Below are positions 22,786-31,838 of a stretch of DNA of 64,000 nt, in pieces. The stretch's first letter is position 1; each line of letters starts with the position of its first letter. This stretch comes from Symbiodinium kawagutii (taxonomy: Eukaryota; Sar; Dinophyceae; Suessiales; Symbiodiniaceae), in contig VSDK01010371.1 in assembly GCA_009767595.1 (NCBI GenBank), positions 407,556-471,555 of the forward strand, written 5' to 3'. Under the pieces are notes generated by a model that searched no databases, was not told where the DNA came from, and worked only from the letters and a program-made list of their open reading frames with translations. A program made the translations under genes and the position numbers.

Positions 22786-22906
22786 GAGCCCGGAAGCCGT
22801 TGGGACCCAAGGTCCTGGAGCGTCGGGCGGCACATGGGCTTCTACGTGGCGCCCTCTCGTGGTGGCGAAGCTTGGACGAGCGCTGCGACATGCTGCGACC
22901 CTCAAG
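22786..22906 (+). CDS. RBR E3 ligase, linker exon inside the IBR
   Basis: The exon runs from CGCGCCAG|GAGCCC to CCTCAAG|GTGACC. The frame in phase with the preceding exon reads ARKPLGPKVLERRAAHGLLR, then GALSWWRSLDERCDMLRPS, a basic, helical, Trp-containing stretch. The in-frame stop appears only across the donor (AGG TGA), as expected when an intron begins there. It contributes a Cys (RCDML) but no complete zinc site. It ends with two bases of a codon, which does not match a start at 23847, so another small exon or a different boundary lies between. Confidence 0.5.
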
Positions 22907-23713
22907 GTGACCGGTGACCCACAGGTGACCCCGGAAAATCACAGATGGTTGGCCTGTTTTGGCACCTGGGAGATTGTGCTGGAGAGAGGTGGCGACCCAC
23001 GAAAAGAAAGTCAAAGCTTGAAGATCCAGATCCAGCTATCAATCAGCTCACCAGTGTATCAGCAGGACCTCAGGCGCTCTGAAACGCCCGAAATCGGTGG
23101 CACATGGTGACACCAATTCCAGCGAGACCATGGGGAATTCCATAGGATCAAAGCTGGAATAAGCTTGGCTTACTTAATTTATCTTAATTTATTGATGAAT
23201 GCTTGTGCCAATCTGCAAGATTGGGTACTGTACTTGAGCCACTTTTTTGGAGAGGCATGTCACTTCAGTGGCAGGACTTACCAACAAAAATCCTCAATTC
23301 ATCTTAATTTGAGTTGCTTTTGGTCAACGGACGTTGGTTTGGACAGGGTTCATGAGGCATCCTGGCATGGCAAGCGTGGGCCACAAAATGAATCAAACAT
23401 GTGATTATATGATGCGATAGGTTTGGATGGGCTCATTAGGGATAGCCCTGCTCCAAGATAGATTATTGTCCTGTCGGTGTTGAGAAATCAAGTCAGTAAT
23501 TACAATCAAGCCTTTGTGTTTGGAAATGCCCATCGTGTATGTGTTATCGGCCATATCATGCAGCAAAAGCCAAGCACATGCCATTTGGGCCAATTTGCAA
23601 CTCCTTGATGCTATCCATTGAAGTAGCCCGGATTGCTTAACGACCAGTTTTGAGACACTTTGAGGATAGTTTCTGGCTGGTGGTTTCAAACCCCTCTTGT
23701 GCTTATCATGCAG
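22907..23713. other. Presumed RBR intron or missed small exon
   Basis: A frame continuing from 22859 to 23110 (VLERGGDPRKESQSLKIQ) might hold the missing small exon suggested by the phase mismatch. Otherwise nothing is recognised. Confidence 0.35.
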
Positions 23714-23800
23714 AGCTGGTGGTTTTAACATTTTAAACATGTTTTGTTTTCCTCAATGTTTGGGATGGGTTGGTTCACTCATAATATTTCGCGGAGGGGC
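23714..23800 (+). mobile_element. Family A MITE-like repeat, right end lost
   Basis: Starts AGCTGGTGGTTTTAACATTT, continues GTTTTCCTCAATGTTTGGGA and TGGGTTGGTTCACTCATAAT, then ATTTCGCGGAGGGG. The usual TTCAACCACCAA terminus is missing. A shorter left-end fragment (TGGCTGGTGGTTTCAAACC) lies at 23672-23690. It sits 46 bases upstream of the IBR exon, inside the intron. Confidence 0.6.
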
Positions 23801-23846
23801 CCGGTTGACCCAAGCGCAACCAAGCGCGGGAATCAACGGATCTCAG

Positions 23847-23952
23847 CGCCTGGCTCAGGAAGATTTGCGATGTGTTCATTGCCCATGCTGCGAGGTCAAC
23901 TACTGCCTCCTATGCAGTCAGCCCTGGGAAGTCTCGGGTCATCATCATGATG
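23847..23952 (+). CDS. RBR E3 ligase, exon with second half of the IBR domain
   Basis: The frame reads RLAQEDLRCVHCPCCEVNYC, then LLCSQPWEVSGHHHDG. CVHCPCC, NYCLLC and the following His cluster match the second zinc site of an IBR (Cys-x2-Cys...Cys-x2-Cys...His). It follows GATCTCAG at 23846. The most likely donor is GATG|GCAAGC, a GC-type donor common in dinoflagellates, though the frame stays open to about 24059. It is the clearest IBR signature in the window, lying between the RING1 and Rcat segments on the same strand. Confidence 0.68.
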
Positions 23953-25041
23953 GCAAGCCGGCAGAACTGAAACGGGGTGACATGGGGTCACAGCCAGTGA
24001 GGTGTGAAAAAACACGGTATTTTTCATCGTTTTTGGCTGCTCGTCATGATCATGGATGATCTTCCAAGTTCGGGCGGAGTGATCACACGCAAAGAGATAT
24101 GTTTAGTCCAGCGACTTTTGTGATTAAGGACCGCAAGTAGCATTGCTGCTGGCCGGTCACCAGTATTCAGGTCACCTGACGACCTAGTTTGGATCGATGC
24201 ATTGGGCTGCCGGACGAAAGTCATCAATCCAAGGTTTCACTATTGCGACCTCAATCTGTATCTTCTATTCAAATCCCATCCCCATGGCCATTTGTGGATG
24301 TGATGGGGCTCATTTACACAAGCGGCACCACCCTATGCGGTTATTCGTAGGTTAGCCACAACAGCAAGAAATGGATGATCACTATCAAGGGACAGATAGT
24401 GGGTATCAGTGACTTGAGGATTTATTTAGCATCACGCAAACACAGGGTAGTTCTTTCAAATCGGGGTACCCCCACTTTTCATCCTTTCTATTGACCATCT
24501 CTATAGGAATTAACCTATGTAAAACGTGGATTGGGTCGTTCATTGGCGTGGTCAATCGCATTACGTCACGTTTTCATTAACTCATGAATTACTAAAATGA
24601 AATTGCTGGCCTGACTAGTTCCCCTTATCAACCATCATCAGTCTCTTGCACGGCAACAATCAGAGTTGCAACTAGGCGCCTTGAAGATCCTGAAAGACAT
24701 AAATAAGTTAGGTCAGCAACCTTCCGTTGGGCTGATCGGCATTTTCAATCATTTTCACACGTGCTGAGCTTGTTTTGAAGTGTCATGATCTTGGACCAAG
24801 CGCATCCAACCAACCACTGCCTAACGGCCCAACAAACCTTGCAGCAAACAGACACGGATGGACCGCTTCTGAGGCAAGTCGTGTTTAGAATTCGATGCCG
24901 CATTGCCTTCCACCCTGCGGAGTAAGGAGAGGCATTGGGCAGGAGCTAAGGCTGGGTCGGTTGCGTGGTTGGATGCCGATGCCTGAAGGATGGTCCCCTG
25001 GAGGCTGCAGCTTGATGTCATGTCACCTCTTGTTCTGCCAG
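23953..25041. other. Presumed RBR intron, possibly with a further exon
   Basis: No recognised domain. A frame upstream of 25042 (RRGIGQELRLGRLRGWMPM) is open and could be exon or intron. A TACCCCCACTTTTCATCC segment near 24467 recalls repeat family B. Confidence 0.35.
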
Positions 25042-25212
25042 GCCTGCCCTGGTTGCGGAGTCCGGACGTTGCGCTCCATGGGTTGTAATCACATGACCTG
25101 CACCCAGTGTGCCATGCACTGGTGCTGGGTGTGCGGTCGGCCATGGCAACCTTGGCACTACGGCTGTACAGCCAACTCTCAGCCTGGTTCAGCGGACTGC
25201 TCCATGATGTGA
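25042..25212 (+). CDS. RBR E3 ligase, catalytic Rcat (RING2) exon
   Basis: TTCTGCCAG precedes an in-phase frame reading ACPGCGVRTLRSMGCNHMTC, then TQCAMHWCWVCGRPWQPWHY. This is the Rcat signature CPxCG...GCNHMTC..C....CWVCGxPW. By comparison with HHARI and parkin, the Cys in GCNHM is the catalytic residue that accepts ubiquitin from E2 before passing it to substrate, and it is intact here. The frame ends at TGA 25210-25212, which may be the true end or may lie past a donor. With RING1 (18.7 kb) and IBR (21.2 and 23.9 kb) it defines an RBR ligase gene spanning at least 6.5 kb. Confidence 0.78.
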   Translation, partial: ACPGCGVRTLRSMGCNHMTCTQCAMHWCWVCGRPWQPWHYGCTANSQPGSADCSMM

Positions 25213-25435
25213 TCCGAAAAAGGGGAGTCGCGCCAGCAAGTTCAACCAGGTGCTTAGTCATGGGGATGTCATGGGGGTACTTGTTGTTTTCAAGAAAATA
25301 TTGAAGATGATGAAATGATCATGAAACCTCAGCAGTGGACAACACCAAAGCTTAGGAATCCACCACAGTATCATGCTTTCAAATGGACAAACCGCCTGTG
25401 TGGCTCGGTAGCAGAGAATCGTCACACATGCCTGT

Positions 25436-25547
25436 GGGTCAAAACCCTGTACCCCTGGTTCCCCTTTCATTAACCATAGTTTTCCCCCCTATTATTGGTT
25501 GGTCATTATCCCCCATATTGGTTGGTCAATATTGACTCATAGCCACA
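25436..25547 (+). repeat. MITE-like repeat family B, copy 2
   Basis: Begins GGGTCAAAACCCTGTACCCC and ends TTGGTCAATATTGACTCATA GCCACA. Same internal words as the copy at 1184 (TTATTGGTTGGTCATTATCC). Lies between the Rcat exon and the small open frame at 25547. Confidence 0.75.
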
Positions 25548-25678
25548 TGGAGACCCCACCGAGCGACCAGGCGAAAGCTCTCCCCATGGTTTTGGCCTGG
25601 TCCTTCAAAGTTGCTCGGCTGGTTGAGAGGGAGCAGAGCCGTTGGGAGCCAGGGGTATCCCGGTTGATCCCGGGTTAA
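25547..25678 (+). CDS. Candidate exon downstream of the RBR catalytic domain
   Basis: A 43-codon frame from ATG 25547 to TAA 25676-25678 reads METPPSDQAKALPMVLAWSF, then KVARLVEREQSRWEPGVSR. The charged helical composition is convincing. It begins exactly where a family B repeat ends and lies 335 bases after the Rcat exon on the same strand, so it may be a C-terminal RBR exon, since RBR ligases often carry helical C-terminal extensions. GAGCCAG|GGGTATC offers a possible end near 25660. The downstream GAGCTACCAGGAGTGGCCG is shared with 16.7 kb, so part of the segment could be repetitive. Confidence 0.38.
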   Translation: METPPSDQAKALPMVLAWSFKVARLVEREQSRWEPGVSRLIPG

Positions 25679-26807
25679 AGGGGGGAGCGACTTAGAGCTA
25701 CCAGGAGTGGCCGAACCAGATGGTAGATAAATCAGCGGGTTGATATGTCAGTATTTTTTGCACAGCAGCTGCAAACCATTATTTATTGCCCAAACGGTTC
25801 ACAATAGCGATCAGCAGGGGCTAGAAATGATGATTCATAGATTGATAGTGGTTGATTTCCTGAGAAACCAAGTTGATTGGTAGAGAACAAGTACGTAGAT
25901 GTATCGTCTTTGTGGTGATTGTGGTGTTTGTCAAATTTGACGTCTCATGTATACATTTGAAGGGGAAGGAGGTTTGAGATTACATAGGGGTGATTAGCAC
26001 ATGAGTTTACACTGTCACTTTATTAGCATATGAGGGCTACTAGTATCGTTGAATTGTTTTTCAGCGGGAAAAGAATGTGCTGTTAAGAATGTGCTGTTAT
26101 ATTTTACCACATTAGGCACCCGTGGAAACCACAATGGCATATTGTGGACCTGGCACCCTGTTGCGGCACGACTGCCCAGACGCACAACTACCTGGAACCT
26201 CAAAATGAATGCTATTCAGGATATGTTTGACCCATGCAATCCGAATTTCTTTCCGGTCCCAGATGCAATAATCAACCTCACAAAAAGTCGTTCAACTTCC
26301 CATGTGGTAGCTTTTTGGCCGCACCCACAAGTTAACGAAGACAATGATGAATAATGACTGTCTCAACGTTTGGTCCCGGCTCTTCATACACAGCCGTGTG
26401 CCCAAAAGGCTACATGGTTTCCCTGCTCAAAAGTCAATTTTTTGGGGCAGTAGCTGGCCGCGCACCTTTGTTTCGATATGAATTAAATGAATTGCACTAA
26501 CTACAGAGCTCCCTGCCCTAGCACTAAGCATGCGCATATGCAAGTGCATGCATTCTCAAATCCTTGCAGGACGATCAAAATATCATAGAACCTCTGGAAA
26601 CAGGAAGGTGATTTTCATCAACCAGTGGCTTGGGGTGTTTGTGGGTCCAAACCCTACCCCTTTTTCTGAACATGCCAAGATATCAACAGATTTTTTTTTG
26701 AGGCATTCACTCAGCCATGGTCAACCATGGTCGCTGTTAGTTGGTCTTGATCCATGGTTTAACCTGGCTGGGATATCCAGGTGGAGCCATTGTCACCCAT
26801 GATTCGC
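25679..26807. other. Spacer with one weak open frame
   Basis: A 101-codon + frame at 26049-26354 contains IQDMFDPCNPNFFPVPDAII and ends in an acidic NEDNDE tail. It is protein-like, but I know no family and see no splice borders. The remaining sequence shows nothing I can support. Confidence 0.35.
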
Positions 26808-27445
26808 CCTGCTTGACTATTCTTGACCATCCCATATCAACCATCCTTTATCATCAGTGTTGATCACTATCAACCACCATTATCAAATCATCAATAGTCA
26901 AATCACATCACCACTATTATCAAATCAATGTGACCATTATGCATGATTTGTTTTAACCATTCTGAACCACTATTGAGGCACCCTTGACCATTCTTAACCA
27001 TCATTCAACACCATATAAAACACTCATGAACCATCATAAACCACGATCAACCATGGTGAACCATTACTGACCAACCATCACATGACCCTTCCGAACCATG
27101 AATATCAAGCCACAAGGTTCGTCATGATTCACCACCTTCAAGCATGATTTTCACCACCTTGATGGCTTGAGGACGTGATCCAGAATTTTTTGGCATGGAC
27201 AGATCAGGCCACGAAGAATCGTCCGATCCTGGATGAGTTTTGATCCTGGTGAACAGTGGCTAAACTGCTGAGGAATTCAGTGGTACTGGCTAATGCTGCT
27301 TAATATTGGTTAATGATACTCAAGAACAGTGGTTAATACTGGTCAATTGTACTGGTGAACAGTCATTAGTGGTTAATGCTGGTTGATAGTACTTAGTAAT
27401 GGTGGTAGAGGTGGTCAATATCAGTGGTTAAGAATTGTCAATGAT
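26808..27445. repeat. Low-complexity block with opposite strand bias in its two halves
   Basis: 26808-27075 is crowded with AACCAT, ACCATTA and ATCAACC words (for example ACCATCATTCAACACCAT, CACGATCAACCATGGTGAAC). 27232-27445 is crowded with the complementary GGTTAAT, GTGGTTAA and GGTGAAC words (TGGTTAATACTGGTCAATTG). About 160 bases of ordinary sequence separate them. The arrangement resembles a very diverged foldback made of a short degenerate unit. No coding capacity. Confidence 0.55.
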
Positions 27446-28596
27446 TAGTGTATGTTTTATTATGTTCATTGCGATTTCTGGCTAATACTCGCTGAACTAA
27501 AGCAGCAATCAATTTATTTGCTGGTGGATCCTTCGACCTGCAATCATGGTTTATCTACGGAAATTATATAATGCTTAAACCCGCCTATGTTGGCTCACGT
27601 TTTCACTGGCAATGATGGTATATCAATTGTGATGCTCAGCGATGATGGTTTTGCCCAAAGCAGCGCGTATGGTTTCAAAAATTAAAAGTGTCTGATTAAC
27701 TATGGTTGGACAGTCGCATGCAGGGAAAGCAAGCCGCATCCAGCAAGGTAGAGTGAAACCGGCTGGTCGATCCCTAATATGCTAAAGGATGCGTCAATAG
27801 TGACAAGCCGACAGTGTATCGCAACAGCCCCCATGGTTACTATTGGTTCGCAATGTTGCCGAATGGTTTTGGGGAGTTGAAACCACCAGCAGAGTGGTCC
27901 CGGCATCAGTACTTGGGATGCAATCCCGAAGCCAGGGGAGAGCCGCACTTGTCAACGTATGCTCAGGATCATCTAAGTGCATTCTACTGCTGAACCATGC
28001 TGAACCCATTGGACTATTCATACACAATATACCTGCGCCATCCATGGTGCACCTCAAAGGCAAGAAACCATGTTTTCGAAGCAAACGTCATTTTTTTTGT
28101 GAATCGTTAATTTCTACCTTTTGGGGCCAACTGCTGTTGCTGGTGCCACCTTTTGCTCAAGTGTGCTGCTGGTGGATCCTCGCGCTCCTGGCTCCGTGCC
28201 CCTCCCTCTTTTCTTTTCAACAGTCGGCTGAGTTTGTGCCCAATCATCTCACAAGCAAGACCTGCACCTGCAGGTACGGTGACTGAGATGGACAAAGCGA
28301 CCTAAGACCCTGTTGAGGCTGGGGGTATACTCGGTCGATAAGTGCTCCGGGACATCTAGGGCATTGGTAGGGGTTCCGTCCATCCACATGAAATGAACAA
28401 ATAATGGAATGAATGACTTTGAGCCCCTTTGCCCTTGAAACATCTTTTGGCAGGTCACGTGAAGTCAGCGGGAGCTTCACTACTGCTGCTACAATTGTCC
28501 GGGCCCCCATTGCGGCCACGCCAGGTCTGACTGGGGCCTTGAACCATCCAACTTGCCAAACCATAGCATTAGTGCTCAAGTTGGGGGAGATTAGCC
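27446..28596. other. Upstream flank of the 28.6-41.2 kb coding cluster
   Basis: Open frames exist on both strands (27843-28286 on +, 28244-28708 on -). The minus frame around 28110-28290 is charged (KLSRLLKRKEGGARSQERED) and may be real, but no motif is known. GGGGAGTTGAAACCACCAGC at 27869-27888 looks like a family A end. No clear terminal repeat of the downstream module was found by eye. Confidence 0.35.
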
Positions 28597-28875
28597 ATGG
28601 GTCGAAAGGGTAATAGACCCGAAGGTCTAGGCAAACTCTTGGAGCAAGATCAATTCCTCCGTGAAAGGGCCAGAGACAATGGTCAACTGATCGAGTGGGC
28701 ATCAACACAAAAAACCGTCCTGAAAAACATCCCTTGTGTTAAGAACATGGTGGCAAACGTCCAGTTGCTGGAGATCGTGGCTGAATACTGGTGCAAACGG
28801 CATTCGGAACCTGAAATTATTCCTATCGATTTTCTGCGGGGAGAGGTTGGGGGAAGAAGAAAATTCACTCACTAG
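28597..28875 (+). CDS. N-terminal helical segment of the module
   Basis: The frame starts MGRKGNRPEGLGKLLEQDQF, continues LRERARDNGQLIEWASTQK and VQLLEIVAEYWCKRHSE, and stops at TAG 28873-28875. It is a soluble, helical, charged segment. The Met at 28597 sits at the head of the + strand cluster and is the likely start. I associate this opening (MGRK.xRPExL.KLLE) with a multicopy dinoflagellate family of unknown function. The true exon may end before the stop, for example near GGGGAGAG|GTTGGG (28848), and join the 28977-29150 segment. No catalytic motif is visible. Confidence 0.55.
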   Translation: MGRKGNRPEGLGKLLEQDQFLRERARDNGQLIEWASTQKTVLKNIPCVKNMVANVQLLEIVAEYWCKRHSEPEIIPIDFLRGEVGGRRKFTH

Positions 28876-28976
28876 TAGTTGCCATCCAGAAAGGTTAATG
28901 TATTTCCATGACTATGTTTGCTTTAATTTCGGTGATGAAAGCAACAGGTTTACTGAAAAACATGATAATTTTGTGA

Positions 28977-29150
28977 ATGAACCTGAAGCTTGACCCCCTG
29001 AAGGTACGTGATTTCAGGAGAATCATGAAAATGCCCGAGAACCTTAGCCTTTTGAACGAAGATGCTTGGGGGATTCGCAAGCTGTTCCAGCACGGGTACC
29101 ACAGGTGGATGGAATCTGATGAGCCCCGAGTTTCTCATCCCATCAATTGA
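28977..29150 (+). CDS. Small coding segment, likely second exon of the module
   Basis: The 57-codon frame reads MNLKLDPLKVRDFRRIMKMP, then ENLSLLNEDAWGIRKLFQHG and YHRWMESDEPRVSHP, ending TGA. The density of charged and aromatic residues makes it clearly protein-like, though the published-style minimum length for gene callers would miss it. It is probably spliced to the 28597 segment (acceptor GAACCTGAAG near 28987) and to the 29.2 kb exon. Function unknown; an RNA- or protein-binding helical bundle is a guess. Confidence 0.5.
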   Translation: MNLKLDPLKVRDFRRIMKMPENLSLLNEDAWGIRKLFQHGYHRWMESDEPRVSHPIN

Positions 29151-29207
29151 CAAGAACTTTTTGGTAGTTGGCATGGTTTTTATTTTGGGCACCCTTCAAG
29201 TTCCAAT

Positions 29208-29669
29208 GTGTTTCATCGTTGCAGTCAATGTCAAACCAAGGATCCAGTCCTTCAAGAGTTCTGGAGAATCCTTGATGAAAACTGGGGGTGTGCACTTGTT
29301 GATGATAGCAAGCCAAGTGTCCGTGCTCCAGTCCAACTTGCTATAGAGAATGGGGAATCTCCAGCTCAACTTGCCATACAGGATGGTGAACCTTTTGACC
29401 CATACTACGATCCTGACTCGGTTATTCAAGTTGATGATGATGATGATGATGATCAACACAGCCCTGGTGATCATGATGCTGATGTGCATGGTCCTTTGCC
29501 GCCGCCAGCCCAGCAGCAAGAGTCTCAAGGGAAGAACCATTCTAGTTTGGCAATCGTTGGTGCAACCATGGACAAAGCTCAACCTGGCAGCGCCGACCTT
29601 GATGTGATGGACAAGGCCAAGCGCATTGAAGTCCTCAGGACTGCTCTGGCACCAGTAGACCCTGAATAA
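29208..29669 (+). CDS. Acidic, Asp-rich exon
   Basis: TTTCATCGTTGCAG (ending about 29223) gives a good acceptor. The frame then reads QCQTKDPVLQEFWRILDEN, followed by WGCALVDDSKP, a small internal repeat (PVQLAIENGES / AQLAIQDGEP), a run of seven Asp (29431-29454), and MDKAKRIEVLRTALAPVDP before TAA 29667-29669. It looks like a folded helix followed by a disordered acidic linker. An alternate-frame ORF over the same bases is a shadow. Function unknown. It sits between the N-terminal helical segments and the repeat-rich exon at 29951. Confidence 0.55.
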   Translation: MFHRCSQCQTKDPVLQEFWRILDENWGCALVDDSKPSVRAPVQLAIENGESPAQLAIQDGEPFDPYYDPDSVIQVDDDDDDDQHSPGDHDADVHGPLPPPAQQQESQGKNHSSLAIVGATMDKAQPGSADLDVMDKAKRIEVLRTALAPVDPE

Positions 29670-29950
29670 ACCAGTTGTTGACTAAGCCTTTGGTAGTAAA
29701 TGTTACAGTAGCCATGGTAAATAAAAAGCAAGTAAACATCTTTCCTGGGGTATTTTGGTGTTGTGTTGCTGTAGGATGGAGTTGGCTCGTCGCAGAAATG
29801 CTACCGCATCACCGGGGCATCCTGCAGGACACAGGAATTTGGAAACATGTTTTTTTTTTAAACTAAGTATAGTATAGTGTTGTTCCATAGTGTTTCCTCA
29901 CCTCAATTAGCCCCTGCCTTCACCAAGTGTGAGGAGATAATGCTGAAACC
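29670..29950. other. Intron between module exons
   Basis: AT-rich sequence without a protein-like frame. Contains AAGTATAGTATAGTG and a TTTTTTTTTAAAC tract. The Met at 29951 follows GAAACC, without an obvious AG acceptor immediately before it. Confidence 0.4.
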
Positions 29951-30397
29951 ATGCCCTACGACCCTGAGAAAGCCCTGCATCAGTTTGCGGAGAACTTTCC
30001 CAGGGATGATGCAAAGGAAGGGGTGGTAGCCACCCCTACCGACCAAGCTCCTAAAGAAGGGTTGTGCGAGGAGAAGGCAAATTCAAACACCAACACCAGT
30101 CAACCTGTTGTGAATGATCCAGCCACGGATGTTCCAAAACAAGTTGAACCCAAAACGGAGGCTGATAAACCTGTTGTGAATGATTCAGCCACGGATGTTC
30201 CAAAACAAGCTGAACCCAAAACGGAGGATGAACCAGGTTCTCATGGAGTTGATGCGGAGAAGGTGGCAAATCCAGGTGATGATTCAAAACCCCCGCAGCC
30301 AGCAACAGCGGTTGTCGACAAGACAGAGGGTCAGGAGAACATGGACGCCCCAGATTTGCTATCAACTCCAGTTTCTTGGTTTTGGTTTATGGTATAA
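29951..30397 (+). CDS. Disordered acidic exon with 22-residue repeats
   Basis: Starts MPYDPEKALHQFAENFPRDD, then Lys/Glu/Pro/Thr-rich sequence. A 22-residue unit is repeated in tandem at about 30102-30233 (QPVVNDPATDVPKQVEPKTE and KPVVNDSATDVPKQAEPKTE). The end (DAPDLLSTP) is followed by more hydrophobic, possibly intronic, codons; the frame stops at TAA 30395-30397, and TTTATG|GTATAA is a possible donor. MPYDPEKA seems a natural start. No enzyme motif; low complexity indicates an intrinsically disordered tether. Confidence 0.55.
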   Translation: MPYDPEKALHQFAENFPRDDAKEGVVATPTDQAPKEGLCEEKANSNTNTSQPVVNDPATDVPKQVEPKTEADKPVVNDSATDVPKQAEPKTEDEPGSHGVDAEKVANPGDDSKPPQPATAVVDKTEGQENMDAPDLLSTPVSWFWFMV

Positions 30398-30458
30398 ATG
30401 TAGAACATCATTTTCCATTTTGCATTTTTGACATCAGGGGTTCAACTTTTGTTTAACG

Positions 30459-31667
30459 TTGCAACATGTTGCAAATGTTTTTAAACAACTTTTTACCATC
30501 TCCAGAATGAAGACCTCAACAAATTCCATCAGTTCACCGCTCCCATTCCAGGTTCCCGTGGTCATCAGGAAGGAGCAGCTCGCCGCTTCCAATGGCGCCG
30601 TTGTGGGAGAAGGGGATGAGGAAGGTGAGGAAGGTGAAGGAGGGGGCAAACCAAAACCGAAAGCCAAGGCGAAAGCCACGGCTAAATGTGCTGCCAAGTC
30701 AAAAGCAAGGGCTCAATGCAAAGCCAAGGCAAAGGCCAAAGCAAAAGCCAGAGGTAAGGCCAAGGCCAAAGCCAGCCCCAAGACACCCAAAGCACCAGCC
30801 AGTGAAGTTGTCGATTTGGATGCACCCGAGGATGATCAAACGAACCATCCCTCTGAGCTTGCTCCCAAAGAAAATGCCATGGAGGTTGAGGCTACCAATC
30901 CCCCCGAGGAGAAGAAAAGGAGGAAATCCAGAGGTTCCAAGGCCACTGACCCTGAGGAGCCAGATGCTCCTAAGGAGAAGAAAGCCAGGAAATCCAGGGG
31001 TTCCAAGGCCACTGACCCTGAGGAGCCAGATGCTCCTAAGGAGAAGAAATCGAGGAAACCCAGAGGATCCACGGCAACTGACCTTGAGAAGCCCAATCCT
31101 ACCGAGGAGAAGAAAAGGAATCACCCAGATCCTAAGCAGTCCACAAAGGGACCAAAGCGTTCCAAGCAACAGGTCGAAACCAAAGATGCAAAGGTTGAGG
31201 TTGCTGGCAAGGTTGGGGCGGGTGAGGACTCAAATCAACCCAGTGGTCCTGCAAGTTTTGCTCGCCGGGGTCCACCCAAGACGCAGCCTAGTCGTGCCTA
31301 TGATCGATGGCGTGCAATCAAGGTGGTGTTTGAGAAGCATATCCAAGGGAGGTTGAAGAAGCAGTCCACTTATCAGGATTGGGGTGTTGTTATGTTCAAA
31401 AGTTTTGATTTTTCTACAACAAGGTTAGTACCCAAACCATGTAAATCTCACGTTGAATTGCTAAAAGCTAGTTTGTTTAAACCTTTGCAGGAGCCATGGT
31501 GGAACTTGTGCTTTGCTGATTCTACCTTTCAAGCTTCTGCTGACTATGCCGGATTCTATGATGCAGCCATGAAGTTACAGGCCACCTTCCCACAGCCAGG
31601 CCGCTGGCTGAAATTGTTAGGCAAACATGGTTCAATAATCAGTTTTGAATTTTGTGATTCTGAATGA
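30459..31667 (+). CDS. Lys/Ala-rich basic protein with a C-terminal folded segment
   Basis: The 402-codon frame is the second longest in the window. After a probably intronic start (an acceptor at CATCTCCAG, 30505, or later at GGTCATCAG) it carries acidic GDEEGEEGEGGG, then about 60 residues of Lys/Ala repeats (KPKAKAKATAKCAAKSKARA), then three copies of a 22-residue KKSRGSKATDPEEPDAPK-type unit (30921-31118). A folded part follows: SRAYDRWRAIKVVFEKHIQG, and EPWWNLCFADSTFQASADYA. A 63-base in-frame segment (31428-31490, GTACCC...TTTGCAG) may be an intron. The Lys/Ala tract suggests nucleic-acid binding. Function otherwise unknown. Confidence 0.6.
   Translation: MQHVANVFKQLFTISRMKTSTNSISSPLPFQVPVVIRKEQLAASNGAVVGEGDEEGEEGEGGGKPKPKAKAKATAKCAAKSKARAQCKAKAKAKAKARGKAKAKASPKTPKAPASEVVDLDAPEDDQTNHPSELAPKENAMEVEATNPPEEKKRRKSRGSKATDPEEPDAPKEKKARKSRGSKATDPEEPDAPKEKKSRKPRGSTATDLEKPNPTEEKKRNHPDPKQSTKGPKRSKQQVETKDAKVEVAGKVGAGEDSNQPSGPASFARRGPPKTQPSRAYDRWRAIKVVFEKHIQGRLKKQSTYQDWGVVMFKSFDFSTTRLVPKPCKSHVELLKASLFKPLQEPWWNLCFADSTFQASADYAGFYDAAMKLQATFPQPGRWLKLLGKHGSIISFEFCDSE
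30921..31118 (+). repeat. 66-bp coding tandem repeat, three units
   Basis: AGGAAATCCAGAGGTTCCAA recurs at 30921, 30987 and (diverged, AGGAAACCCAGAGGATCC) 31053, a 66-base period encoding 22 residues. The first two units are nearly identical, the third more diverged. Confidence 0.85.
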
Positions 31668-31712
31668 GAAAAGCATTCCTTTTGTCAAGGCTGTTGTTTT
31701 CAAACACTGATC

Positions 31713-31838
31713 ATGTTTGATTTTGAAAACGGCCCCATCCAAGAGGTGCTGGTACTGCATCCTCCGAGAAAGCAAGCTAAGCTGATGGATCACGTGAACA
31801 AACTTTTGCGAAGAGTTAGGAAGGTAGAGGCAGCTTAG
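31713..31838 (+). CDS. Small basic coding segment
   Basis: The 41-codon frame reads MFDFENGPIQEVLVLHPPRK, then QAKLMDHVNKLLRRVRKVEA, ending TAG. It is strongly protein-like, on the same strand and directly downstream of the 30459-31667 frame, so it may be its last exon, following an intron in the TTTTGTCAAGGCTGTTG region. VLHPP followed by a basic helix recalls short segments preceding the methyltransferase-fold part in related dinoflagellate proteins, from memory only. Confidence 0.45.
   Translation: MFDFENGPIQEVLVLHPPRKQAKLMDHVNKLLRRVRKVEAA

Noticed and set aside
30592..31356. 254-codon frame rich in Arg, Pro and Lys overlapping the Lys/Ala protein, and a 156-codon minus frame
   Set aside because: Shadow frames of the repetitive Lys/Ala coding region; poorer composition than the 402-codon frame.
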